The position numbers and the translations under genes are program-made. A stretch of 64,000 nucleotides of DNA from NCBI GenBank assembly GCA_963377175.1, contig CAUJNA010000591.1, positions 1,026,001 through 1,090,000 of the forward strand, in the 5' to 3' direction. The notes below the pieces were generated by a model. It saw only the letters and a program-made list of their open reading frames with translations, was not told where the DNA came from and did no database searches. Below, piece by piece: positions 10,761-21,979 of this stretch. Each line of letters opens with the position of its first letter. Within the stretch, counting starts at the first letter, position 1. Source of the DNA: Effrenium voratum (lineage: Eukaryota; Sar; Dinophyceae; Suessiales; Symbiodiniaceae).

Positions 10761-12828
10761 CCGATGTTTTTGTGGTAAAAAATGGTTGATGTGGGAAGGG
10801 GGGCAAAAAAACACTCTTTTTTTTTAGCAGCTCAGTGGTTGGATGTCCCAATGAACCAAATCTACTTTTTTGCAGTTCAGTGGGGAGTTCCCACTTCACC
10901 ACAATAAGCGAAAATGCAAAATGGTTCCCAACAACAACCATGGGCAGGGTGCGTCCCTAGGAGAAAACCCCCCAATTTCAGGGTAGACTTAAACCCAGGG
11001 GTTCACTGCCCCCAAGGTAGTTCCACTTTTTCAAGAAGTGGAACCCTGCCGCAAGGAACCCAGGAACCCAGGAACCCGAAATCGGTGTCCCGAGGAGACC
11101 CCCACCTGTTCAAGGCCTCAAATGATGAGGTCTTGATGCCCCTTAGAGCACCCGGCTCCTCGTTCTTTGATAAAACACATGACGCTTCTCGGGACACAGG
11201 AGATTCCACAAACCTGGGTATGTGCCGAAAGAGCTGCCTGGACCCTCAAACCCATACAAAAGGGAATTAATTCACCCCATTTTGGGGCAAACAAAAAACG
11301 TTGGTCCGGGTTTTTTCTGGGCTTAAAGGTGGACCTTTTTGGCAACCAACATGTAAGCCAAAGAGTTGGATGGAGCAACGCCTCACTGTTGAAACATGCC
11401 AAACTCCCCTCAAGCGGGAATTCGGATCCCGATCTGCTCCTGTCCGTCCAAGGGTGCTCCGGCCCAAAGTGCAAGGGTCCGGCTCCCATTCGAGCGATTC
11501 GATCGACTGACTCAAGGCTCGAAAAATTGGCCCCAACATTGTGGGGTACATCCCTTTTTTACGGGTAGTTTCAGGGTGTTTTACGGGTTGTTTGAAAGGG
11601 TTTCTACGGGTAGTTTGAGGGTTTCTACGGGTACTTTGAGGGTCCAGGTACATCGTCGGCTCCTTGGAAATGGTTCAGAGCAGCACTGCCAAAAGTGATA
11701 ATTCTTTGAATCCAGACAAATGGCCAGTCTCCAAGGCTCTTTCTGGATCAACTTTTTACGTGGGAAGGAGATTCTTGGCAAGCAACTGACACGTTGGAAC
11801 CCGAATGATGTGCGGTTTCCCCTTGAAAATGACGACTCCCCCTCAAAAGGGTACTGACATTGTAGTGGAAAGGCTCATATAGGAGCTCACTACAGTCCAC
11901 TGCTCACTTATCAAAACCTCGGATACTCGGCGAAAAACTCGACTGGCGTCGCTGCGCTGATTTCTTTTTGGCCACAAGATGCATCCAGTCGCCCGCCATC
12001 GCTGGGACTGCTGGTCTATCAAAACATCGGTGCCGAGTGACCAGCGGCGCGGAGGACCCTCGCCCCCCCACGGTCCAATCGCCTGATTGGAAAGCGCCTC
12101 TCGGACCTGAGAGAACGAAGAAATTGGGCAGCTCCGACGAAAACGAAAATCACCTTTCCGATCCGGAGTCTAGAAAACCTTCGGAAACCCAGATTGAAAA
12201 CGGGAAACAATGACATGCCTGGAGAATTTTGATGCGGCGGTGTCGCCAAATGTCCGGTGCACGTCCCCTGCATCTGCAGTCTAACATGGAACCCAACCAG
12301 CATGTCCCCAAAACGAACTTCCGCGGGTTCAGTGTTCATCAGAGCCAAGGCGGCTCTACTCAGATCCCGGCCCAGTTCAGCTCCGGCAAAGGTTCCAACC
12401 TGTGGAAACTCACCCTGGCACTGGGAACAGTGCTGGGCTGTCCGTTTTCAGACCTGCTAAAAGTGACTAACTCCTAGTGGGTTAAAGGGAAATCACTAAC
12501 CAACTAAAAAACCCAACAGCCAAAGGGGACAGCTGGGAGCCGCCCAGTTGAAGCTTGCCCCTTGTTTTTGTTGATTGCGTTTGAAGGAAGACTTGCCTGG
12601 AAAAAAGGGACTGGACATGGGGAAACTGTTGGGGATGTGAAGCGAAAGCACCACCAAATCAAAGCGTTACCTTAACACGCTTCTGAGAGAAGCGTCATTT
12701 CTTACTCAGTCGATGTTCTCTTGGCTTCAAATGGACACGCTGAGGATGATTCCCTTTGAAGACCGCCGACAAACGAGACGAATAAGACGGCAGGGTCAGC
12801 GGCAGCAAGGGCTCTTTGATTCGACACA

Positions 12829-12945
12829 TGTGGCCATGGGTCCAAAATCCAAATCGTACCTCCAGTGAACATCCCAATAGACTAAAATGGGTGGTGCATC
12901 TACCCCAAAATGGGATCCCATTAGTTTTGACCCACGGCCATGTCG
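12829..12945. mobile_element. Inverted-repeat element, family E
   Basis: GGCCATGGGTCCAAAATCC, CCAGTGAACATCCCAATAGA, TGGGATCCCATTAGTTTTGA CCCACGGCC. Confidence 0.65.
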
Positions 12946-12996
12946 TGTTTCTTGCTAGACACCTCGGGCACATGCGGCGTCTCAAGCCCAGTCAAC

Positions 12997-13120
12997 CCTC
13001 AAGCGCCCCCCTTTCAGCGCCCGGCTGCACCGTCAGCTCAGTGAGAACTTCATCCATGAACGCGAAGGCAGGAAGTACCTCAGCGAGCAAAGTCTGACCA
13101 CCAGGTCTTCCATGAGGTGC
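12997..13120 (-). CDS. Exon-like island, unrecognised protein
   Basis: After GGGTCCAG|G the frame reads APHGRPGGQTLLAEVLPAFA then FMDEVLTELTVQPGAERGAL. The flank on the acceptor side is an element ending CCCTCAAACTACCC, seen again near 11.6 kb. The opposite strand is also open (ENFIHEREGRKYL), so the strand is inferred from neighbouring exons. No family recognised. Confidence 0.42.
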
Positions 13121-13885
13121 CTGGACCCTCAAACTACCCTTAAACAACTGAAAAAAACACCAACCAGATTGGCGCAATCACCCAAACTGGTATGGGTTGA
13201 GGGTTTAGGTGCCAAGATTCATGGCAAAGAAAACCCAAGGGCTTCTTGAATAGCTTGCTGCTTGCTTGGCTCTCTACCTCGTCAGGTTCTCAGAGCTTGC
13301 CATCTTACTCGTCGAAGGGCAGTTCCATGTCCCATGTCAAGAATTGAAGCCGTATACAGCCTTGACTTCTGGCATGACCTAGCCTTACAGCCATCCGCGT
13401 GTACGTGGTCACATGCCCCACTTGTCTTGCAGCGATGCTGTCCTGGACAACCACGTCCCCCCCACCACCCCACCCAGACTACCCAGACTACCCACTACCC
13501 AGACTACCCAGACTACCCTGGCGCAGCTGCTGTCTTTGCCAAGACCCACGGACTTGCTCGAAAGGTAACTGCCATGCCCAGTTTAGGACATCGACATCTA
13601 ATTTGGATTATCGCACCTAACGCTACATTTGCCATACTGCAGACATGCGCAGCCATGTTGCTGAAAAGCACAAAGCCTCGATTTTCTGAGAGGCCAGATT
13701 AGTTCTTGCGCTAGTGCCAGAGTGATTCTGCATGCAGCGTGCAAGGGTTGAGCTTCTTCTGCTCAACGATAAAAATGGTATGGGAAGGCTCCGAAACATC
13801 AGGACAAGGGTCCCTCTTCGAGACACGACCCGCAACCCACATCTTGAGGGCTTCGGCGCACCTTGTGGCGCACAGGAAAATCCTT

Positions 13886-14026
13886 GAGCTACTGTGGATG
13901 GTTGCGAAATCCGATTCGCACCACTTGGAAACCATGGCAAACTATTGTTGTTGGTATCTACGGGGGAATCATCATTCTAGGGTTTCTTAGGTGATGCGAA
14001 ATGGATTTCGTCCATCCACAGTAATA
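13886..14026. mobile_element. Inverted-repeat element, family J (CTGTGGATGG)
   Basis: TACTGTGGATGGTTGCGAAA and ATGGATTTCGTCCATCCACA GTA at the ends. Related arms near 36108 and 50690. Confidence 0.66.
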
Positions 14027-14607
14027 CACTCCAGCGATTGGGCATCCAATTTTGTGCTCAAGCTAGACAGCTTGGGGTCATAGAGACAAAGGAGAGAAAC
14101 GGAAACGACCGCATCTGCCCCAAGTCCTGGCAAGTCTTGCGCAGGACCCTCCAAGGTTCTAAGACTAAGGAGAGGCTTCTACCGGATCGGAAACATTCCA
14201 AAACAAGCTCAAAGAAGCTTTTATCCATCATATGCTCACAAAACCCCTGCTAGCTCCCAAAAGCTCCCTCTGAAAAGCGAATTTGGAGACCTGCTCCTTA
14301 GCTCCCTTCCAACCAGCAGCTAGTTCTGGCTATGTGCGAATCATTCTGTCTGCCTCACCCCGGGCAGATTCTCCAGCCGGGGCCATTGATGCTGGCATCT
14401 GAGAGCCAGTAGATGCTGGTCTCTGGGGTGACACCCTCCGGCCCGTCCGACCCAGAATACGCTTTGCAGTTCACCAGCAGCGTGTCATACCTCGCAAGGG
14501 AGACCGGAACTGGTCAAAATCAAAGCCGAGCAAAGAGGCCCCCGGAAGTGCGATTCATAATTCAATCATTCGACAGCACATCAGCTTCCTTCCGATTTTG
14601 TGTTTGC

Positions 14608-14706
14608 ACTGGTGGTTTGGAGGTTAGGGGTGGCTTCCCATTTTAAACTTTTACAAGAACCAGCAGCTCAACTCCCCCGACCACCAATCCAAACCACCAA
14701 CTAGGG
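14608..14706. mobile_element. Family N element (GGTGGTTTGGA)
   Basis: GGTGGTTTGGAGGTTAGGGG and ACCACCAATCCAAACCACCA at the ends. Copies near 6755, 58790 and 59090; some contain GGTTCAAATCC. Confidence 0.55.
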
Positions 14707-14811
14707 GTTACCTGAGAGCCGCTGGCCAAACCTGAAGCTAAAAATCACCACCCGGAAGCCCCTTCAAGGCGTGGGCTTTCAAAGGTGACCTAAGAAAGCT
14801 GGATGGCGTGT

Positions 14812-14887
14812 TGGTGAACGGAACAAGATCAATGGAAACCAGTGGAACCCATCCATTTTTAATTTCAAATGAACCTAACACCTATGA
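14812..14887. mobile_element. Partial inverted-repeat element, family B variant
   Basis: ACCAGTGGAACCCATCCATT and a right end AACCTAACACCTATG match the 3711 subtype; the left arm is degraded. Confidence 0.45.
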
Positions 14888-15064
14888 TTGCCGGATTGAT
14901 GTGCAAATTACGATTAGAAAGGAATCCCAAGGGCCTCAATTGGGTCTCATCTTCGGGCAAATGGGAGAGGAACCTTGGGATTCCGTGGAAGGGAGTGCGA
15001 TCCCTTTTCAGTCTGCCCTGTGGGAAACCCCTAAACATCAGAGGAATTAACACAACTCAAGTCA

Positions 15065-15180
15065 TACTCAAAACCCGGAATTAAAATGGCCGTAACCCCA
15101 GAACCATGCTTCAAGAATTCAGCAGCTATTTATGGCAAGGCATCGTCCCTTGCTAACCTTCATCTACCCGGGTTTTGAGG
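15065..15180. mobile_element. Inverted-repeat element, family D (TCAAAACCCGG)
   Basis: Left CTCAAAACCCGGAATTAAAA, middle CCATGCTTCAAGAATT, right CTAACCTTCATCTACCCGGG TTTTGAG. Copies at 24797, 43551, 48979, 54735 and 62608. Confidence 0.7.
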
Positions 15181-15189
15181 ACGTGGCTC

Positions 15190-16760
15190 ACCTCAAAGAG
15201 CGGAAGTTGTTGCATCTCCAGTAACAATGAGGGCAGGGGGGTGGGGTCTCGGTTTTCCCCATAGGGAAAATGGCCTACATGCGGGCCAAGACGGGTGGTT
15301 GTAAGCATCACTTGAGCCCATTCAATTTGAGGGGGTCCTTTAAGTGAAATGATGCTTGAGGGGGCAGATCTAGGGCGCCCAATTTGTTTGACTGGGTCAA
15401 ACCCGGATGGGTCGGGGGAAGGGGGTGACCCCTGGAATTCCACTTGTGGTCCATTACTGCACATGTTCGTGATTTTTTAAAGCACTGCTCAGACAGTCGT
15501 TCCATTGGATCAAGCATGCCCAAAGCCAAAACAACAATCCTCAGACTCTCTTTCTAGGAAGCAGCCTGCCACTGTGCCAAGAGTTCTGGTAGAAAGTTTG
15601 ATTTTGACAAGTTTTGTCGTTTGTTCTTTTCGGTTTTCGGCATGTGATCCAGTGGTTTTGTGTTTGTGGAAGGGACACCCTACTTAAATTCCAGCTTCAA
15701 ATTAAGTTTGGAGTTGAACTCAGCTTGAATAAGTTGTGCTTTAACCAAATGATGTGTACAGAAATTATTTTGGAAAGGAAACTACGTGTAATGTCTAATC
15801 TGAAATGGAATAATTATTATCTAAGTTCTAAATTGGAATAGACACTCTGATTGGATTCTTTCTTACCAAACTCGCTTTAAACTCCAAATTGAATCTAAGA
15901 TATGATTTCCAATAGGAATCGGAATAAGTAATTCCTTGTTGAGTCCTATTCAAATTCTGTTCAAGATCAAATCTTAGAGAGCGGCCGCTGGTGAAGAGGT
16001 GAATTAGTACGCAAAACGCTACAACCACTGTGTTTGGGACCATGGTAGTTCTGGGGGCTAGGTAGAAACATGATTTGGCACCTCTGAACCCGTTCCTTAT
16101 GAAATTGTACATAACATGTTCTACTCAAAATCTAACTGAATGTAACAGAAACTAATAATAATCCAATCATTGTCTCTATCTTGGAATAGAGCTTAAACAA
16201 CAACTAATATACTTCAAACTGAGCATCACAGAGGATGTCCTGTCCAATCGATTTGTATTTACACACCAGGTAGCATTCAAACACAATGTGTTCACAGTCG
16301 GGACCTCTGAATTGCTGCACTTTGAGATAATACTTGATTTATGTATCAAAGTCTACTCAATTTCTAACTGCATGTAAATACAAGTTATAAAGCAAAGAAT
16401 CCACTCATAATGTCCATTTACTCCAGATGTTGTTTTCTACAAATATAAATATATATATATATATATAACCCAAATAACAAAATATGCAGGAGTTCCTTTC
16501 CCATATAACCGTCTCAAAAAAACAACTGACATTTAGACACAATGTATTCAACACGAGCTCAACATAAGCAAAGCAAATGCAAGCAGCTAATACAGACTGG
16601 CATGCACAAGCAGATCAAATTTTGCAAAAGTGCACGGCCACCGTCCCCTGCCCTCCTTCAGGCTTCAACCTAGTTAGTTTTGGGGGGCCCTCCTTTGTGG
16701 TTTCTAGATCAATGTACCTTGGCTGACAAAGCTGACTAAACAGTTCTGCGTAGCTTTGGA
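15190..16760. other. AT-rich non-coding stretch
   Basis: From about 15,690 the DNA is visibly AT-richer than the rest (TAATTATTATCTAAG, ATAAATATATATAT), with no element family and no coding signal. Could be an old insertion of different origin. Confidence 0.4.
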
Positions 16761-16764
16761 GGAA

Positions 16765-16900
16765 CCAACCAACCAACCGACTGACCAACCAACCAACCAA
16801 CTGACTGAGCGACCAATCAACCAACCGACTGACCGACCAACAAGAAAACAACGAACCAGCCAAACAACCAGCTAGCCAACCAACCAGGCAACCGACCCAC

Positions 16901-16931
<31 letters not shown>

Positions 16932-17402
16932 CCAACCAAAACCAACCCAAACCAACCAAAACCAACCAAAACCAACCAAAACCCACCAACCAACCAACCA
17001 ACCAACCAGGTAGCCAACCAACCAACCAACCAACCAGGTAGCCAACCAACCAACCAACCAACCAACCAACCAACCAACCAGAAAGCCAACCAACCAACCA
17101 ACCAGCCAACCAGCCAAGCAACCAACCAACCAACCAACCAACCAACCAACCAAAACCAACCAAAACCAACCAAAACCAACCAACCAACCAACCAACCAAC
17201 CAACCAACCAACCAACCAACCAACCAACCAACCAACCAACCAACCAACCAACCAACCAACCAACCAACCAACCAACCAACCAACCAACCAACCAACCAAC
17301 CAACCAACCAACCAACCAACCAACCAACCAACCAACCAACCAACCAACCAACCAACCAACCAACCAACCAACCAACCAACCAACCAACCAACCAACCAAC
17401 GC
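16765..17402. repeat. CCAA tetranucleotide array
   Basis: Pure CCAA from about 17170 to 17400; the older left part carries AACCAAAA, GCAAGCAA and CCAGGTAG variants. It lies as intron directly after an exon-like island. Confidence 0.95.
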
Positions 17403-17414
17403 CAACAAGCCAAC

Positions 17415-17552
17415 CAGGTGCAACGAAGGGAGCCCCGGCGATCTCGGCCGAGGCGCCACTCCTCGGTGCTGAAGCCCTCCACGCGGATGGGCGACGCAGC
17501 GGAGGCGTTCACCGCGATGACGCAGGCCTCGGATTTCCAGGCGACACGCTGA
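17415..17552 (-). CDS. Exon-like island, unrecognised protein
   Basis: Reads [20 protein letters not shown] then [20 protein letters not shown]. It ends CACCTG|GTTGGC, where the GT would open an intron made of the large CCAA array (16765-17400). Amphipathic, ordinary composition, clearly different from the flanking repeat. No family recognised. Confidence 0.48.
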
Positions 17553-18216
17553 TCTACCCCATATGGGGGATATGCTTCAGGGACAAGCCAATGATCAGCT
17601 CTTAAGGCTTTACAAAGGGCTTCATAAGGGCTCGCTGGCTGAGTGGATGGCCCAAAAAAAGGCCCCAAACCTTATAATTACCGCTAAAATGGTCCAAACC
17701 CAAAAAGTTTCAAGTTCATGAACTCAGGAAGTGAGTCTAAAGGTCCAAAAACCGGGCGGCGGCGTTTTTTTTGGGTATCTTATTGGTATCTTCTTGGTAT
17801 CTGTTGGGCATCTTATTGGTATATATATATATATATATATTATTTGCATCTTATTGGTACATTTTGGTATCTTGTTGTTTCCTTTGGGTATCTGGTATCC
17901 TCTTGGCATCTTGGTTTGTTGGCTTCTTTCTGTTGCCCTTCTTGGTTTCAAGTTTATACATTTTTGTTGGAACTCCTTGTGGTTTCCCTTGGTTCTTCTT
18001 TTGGCTCCTTGGTACCTACCACCTTCCGCCTCGGAAACTCCGGGGACCTCCAAACTGCTTGCTGGCCATCCTTCGCAAAGTCGTGCGGTGTGTTGGGAAG
18101 CATTCTGTTGAGGTTGAGGGATGCGGGGATGGACGAACACATGCGCTTTCCGTATTGGAAGGCCCTTTCTGTTTCATGTTGGCTCGCTTTCTTGGAAATC
18201 TTGCGGGCTGCGTTGT

Positions 18217-18309
18217 CTAGAATAAGGGTACCCTTTTTCTTTTTTTTGTCTATTTTAGTAGGGGAACAAAAAAGGGGTGAGAAAGGGCACGAATTACTGG
18301 GGCACCTAG
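18217..18309. mobile_element. Inverted-repeat element, family A, short form
   Basis: Starts CTAGAATAAGGGTACCC and ends ACTGGGGCACCTAG; the left GGTCCTCCAGTAGAGAGG part is deleted. Confidence 0.7.
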
Positions 18310-18426
18310 TCAAACTTGCGAGCCCAATGGCCTGAGGAACATCTTCTCTTGCCTCAAAGTACCGACCCGAGCGAATTCCAGAGCTGAAATCCAAGGCTTC
18401 AGCATCGGTCCGCCCTGATGCTCTAC

Positions 18427-18537
18427 ATGGCTGTGGCTCAAAAACCGGTACCCAAAATGGAACCTTGGTAAGTGGAAACATGGACCAAAACCTGCGGTTT
18501 GCCCCTCCCGTTTAATTTCGAGCCACACCCACATGGC
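18427..18537. mobile_element. Inverted-repeat element, family F (TGGCTGTGGCTCAAAA)
   Basis: ATGGCTGTGGCTCAAAAACC to AATTTCGAGCCACACCCACA TGGC, with GGAAACATGGACCAAAACCT in the centre. Other copies: 24366, 26200, 30893. Confidence 0.7.
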
Positions 18538-20418
18538 AAAGGGCGAGCCCAACGGCCCCAAAGTTCGTCGAGGTTACCCCAAAGTTCGTCGGTGTTACCA
18601 GAGGCTTGTCGCGGTTACCCCCCTTCCTGGGGCTCAACGGGACACAAAATTTAGGGCACGACGGTACCTGCTCCAAAAGCATCCTACCGTAGACGATGGA
18701 TTCATGCAACCGACGACAATACTTCTTGTGGTAGTCCCCCCCTTCATCCTGGCCCCTAGCCCAAAAAATTACCAGGTTTGCGCCTCTGCTTTGCTAAAAA
18801 ACATCAACGCGGAGAAAGGGAAACGCACCACATCCAGAGGGTGCCTTTGGCCAGTGAAGCCTTGGTGCCATAGGTCGGGAATGACTTTCCGAGTGTGGGT
18901 TTGGGGAATGAACGAATGAACCGGTTTTGGGGATTCCCTGAAAGGAAACCACCAGTTGCATGTTCCTTCTTGGGGTCATTCCATTTCTCCTGCGTGTCGA
19001 ACCAGCAAGAAGCGTCTCTGCGCCAAAGAAACTCGTCGGACCCGGCCAGAAAAGGTTCCATTGGCAGGGGCCCACCGGGCCCCCGGGGAAAGTGCCAATA
19101 CTGTGGATGGATGAAATCCTGCACCGTTGGTAGGTGGTTTATCCCACTTGTCCTTTTCGTCTGGAAAAGGATGCGACGTTTTAAGTCGCAAGTCATCCAA
19201 GTTATGCTGCTGGATCTTGTGGCCAATAGCTTTGTGGGGCCGAATGACCGGGTCCCGCTTCAGTTTGTGGAGGGTCGTCAGAGAAAGGCTCGGAGCGCGC
19301 GCGACGCAAGTTGACGGGCGGCTTCCAGGGCACTGTAGTTCTGCGGGAAGCTGGGGCTCTGGATGCACTGAGAGTCATCCTCGGCTCAGACAGCCAAGAA
19401 GAAAAAAACAAAACAAAAAAGTAAGTCCCTTTCCCTGGTGATGTACGTCACTATGGGGGACCACCCTTTAAACACTTCACGGAAAAAAAAGCCTTCTTGT
19501 TACCTACTCGAGTGGCGAACCGCCATCCACGGGGTATGCTGCCAAATAGGGAAGCCCCCACACAAATCCATGGTATCCGCGGAGCGTTTTCCGGAAGCTG
19601 CCAGAGGTGCCAGAATCCCATTGGCTAGGACGCTGTTCGCTGAACGCTTTGCAGGTGGCCAGGGTCTGGTGGTTTTTAAACACATTTTGAGAAACCCTTC
19701 ACTTGGATGAAAGCAGATGGGCACACTTCCCTTCATGTTGGCTAAAGGGGATTATGCCATCTTCATAGATGATTCGTGGCATCTTGATTCACCCAGGTGT
19801 AATGAGGGGCATCCCACCGTCCCGCTGAAAGACTCCCCACGAGACAATGACGCCCTGGACGAGCTCCAAGCCTATTCATCAGAGCTACACGGTAGCCCTC
19901 CCTCCCACGGTACCATGGCACTGGACATGGAATTGGTCCCAAGAGGAAATTCATCTTCCCTGTGCCTCCCGGCCATGCCAGTGGGAAGGGTAGTTGATGC
20001 CCACATTTTCCCCAAAAAGCTGTGGGGGTTGATCAATCCCTTCGGCCACCAAACGATGTGTTCAACTTCTCCCACGTGGCTGAACCATCCATTCTTGCAA
20101 GTTGCTTTTTTTTTCCAATCATCAATATTCCTGGCCCCAAACAACCATGGCTCACTTTTCCCATGTGGTTGAGAAATATATTCTTTTCGGTGGCTTTCCA
20201 AGCCATTCCTCAACTCCCCTTCACTTTTAGTGGGTTAAAAGAACACCCCCACTCAACCCTAAAAAGCTAGCGCCACGCACCAATTGCCATCCCATCCAAA
20301 GCAGGGCTGTGGGAAATGAACAACTAAAATGGGCTTCCCAAAGACTAACCCCCGAAATTTGAAGGGGGAGATTCCCCAAAAAAGAAGAGCACAGAAGTGG
20401 TTGGATGAAACCCCTTGA

Positions 20419-20533
20419 CATAGGTGTCCTTTTGGGGCAAACAGATGGGTTGCCCTGGTAGATGATTAAACCACCAGGTAAACCAGGAATCGCCCTCTAT
20501 TTTTGGACCAAAACAACCAAAAAGGACACCTGT
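20419..20533. mobile_element. Inverted-repeat element, family B
   Basis: CATAGGTGTCCTTTTGGGG to AAAAAGGACACCTGTG with central GATTAAACCACCAGGTAAACC, the family core. Confidence 0.78.
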
Positions 20534-20570
20534 GCCCCTTAATCAACCACACCCCTGATCCAAAGCAAGC

Positions 20571-20681
20571 CTGGGTCCTCCAGTAGAGAGGTTAGAACAA
20601 GGGTACCCTTTTTTCTGTAGTCTATTTTAGGGGAACCCTCCCCCAAGAAAGGGTACAAGGGCACCCAGCTGGGGGACCTAG
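20571..20681. mobile_element. Inverted-repeat element, family A
   Basis: CTGGGTCCTCCAGTAGAGAG to CAGCTGGGGGACCTAG, with the inner GGGTACCC and GGGGAACCCTCCCCC blocks. Confidence 0.8.
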
Positions 20682-20737
20682 TAGAGCCACCCACCAATGG
20701 TCATCCCATCCAACGCAAGCGCCAGAAACGCCATGAC

Positions 20738-20872
20738 CTCCGAGCCGCCATGACGCAATTCCCCCGCAGCACCCGCCACATGGCGCCCTCAAAGTTCACC
20801 TCGCCCTCGTCCACGTCGGAGGCCACGCCACCAGCCAGGACCTGCATGGGGTCACAGAGCCTCTGCCAATCT
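20738..20872 (-). CDS. Exon-like island, unrecognised protein
   Basis: GC-rich island reading RLCDPMQVLAGGVASDVDEG then EVNFEGAMWRVLRGNCVMA. Possible acceptors are TTGGCAG|AGG or ATGCAG|GTC, and a GT donor is GAG|GTCATGG. Balanced residue composition and the AG|G edges support a real exon. It lies downstream of the trypsin end on the same strand. I do not recognise a family. Confidence 0.5.
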
Positions 20873-21664
20873 GCCATCTTTTTTGGGGGGGTGCCTTTTC
20901 TTTGAGGGCAACCCATTCCAACAGGAAAAACCACCATCTAGGGGAAAGTTGCCTAGGGTTCACACAGCCTCTGCCACGTTTTGGGGTGCCGTTGTTTTTT
21001 CGTGTGACTTGAGGGTATTGAATTTCTGGTCGTCTTGAGGAACCCTGTATACTTTGTTTTTGTTTTTGTTGGGGGGGGGGGGTTGGGGGTACCCAATATC
21101 TGGTTGTCTCAAAGGAGAACCAACAGGAAAACCCAGCATTGTGGGAGTTGCCCCAAAAAAGAGACTTGCCCTTTTGCACGTTGTTCCACCCAAAAAGAGT
21201 CGACCAAAATTCTGGCAAACGGTCATGACTCAACTTGTCGCCTCCCCTTGTTGAATCCAAGTTGGCTCCGCCGGAACTTTGGCCCAAAACCCATAAAAAG
21301 CCAGAAAGGCAACAACTCGAGCAGAAAGGTTCAAACACCCCCAGCCAATAATCAGTGCACCAGCCGCAACTAGGCTGGGAGCGTGCCTTCTACACAGAAA
21401 CCTGATCCAAGTGCCGAGCTTCTTTGCTCCCTGTTGCCCAGCGCCGCTGGGACAAGAGATGGCACCCCGCAGGTCTTGGTGGATCGCCTTTACCGGGGCT
21501 TCCCAGCCAAAGGGGTAGTTTTCCCGACCAGTTGCACCCTCTGAACATCGAATGGCTCCATCCAAAACAAAGCAAATGCGGATGTCCGAAAAGATGAGCG
21601 ATTCCGCTATCTAAACCTGCATGGGTCCCACCCGAAAACTTGACCAAACCAACTACCGGAATTT

Positions 21665-21979
21665 CTACAAACTGGCCAACCCCCCTCTAAAAACCGGGGA
21701 TTTGTCTTGCAATTGTGCTGCATTCTGGCGTTTTAGACCCACGTCCCCCGTCGCGACCCATGTCGCCTTTCGCCCCATGTCGTTCGCCCCACGCCCCCCC
21801 CGACGTCCGCCGTCAACGCCGTCCGCCGCCCCGCTCCGTGAACCGCGCCGTTTTTCGCCCGCCTCGCGGATCCAGGGCAGCGCCGAGGTCACCCGCGCGT
21901 AGACCCCGGGGAAGTTCTCCAAGGCACAGCCGTCACCCCAGGAGGTGACACCACGCACCACGTACCGCCCCGAGGAGTC
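21665..21979 (-). CDS. Trypsin gene, last exon
   Basis: Reads DSSGRYVVRGVTSWGDGCAL then ENFPGVYARVTSALPWIREA, the C-terminal strands and helix of S1 proteases with Gly216 and Gly226. Trypsins usually end soon after this helix; here the frame continues about 60 residues through an Arg/Gly-rich tail (GGRRGGRG) to a stop at 21,665. The tail comes from a CGACCCATGTCG-type GC-rich repeat and may instead be intron or an acquired extension. Confidence 0.8.
   Translation of the reverse strand, partial: DSSGRYVVRGVTSWGDGCALENFPGVYARVTSALPWIREAGEKRRGSRSGAADGVDGGRRGGRGANDMGRKATWVATGDVGLKRQNAAQLQDKSPVFRGGLASL

Noticed and set aside
16615..17668. Long LVGW-repeat protein on the minus strand
   Set aside because: It is the CCAA tetranucleotide array read in three frames; only the short upstream GC-rich island (17415-17552) looks coding.
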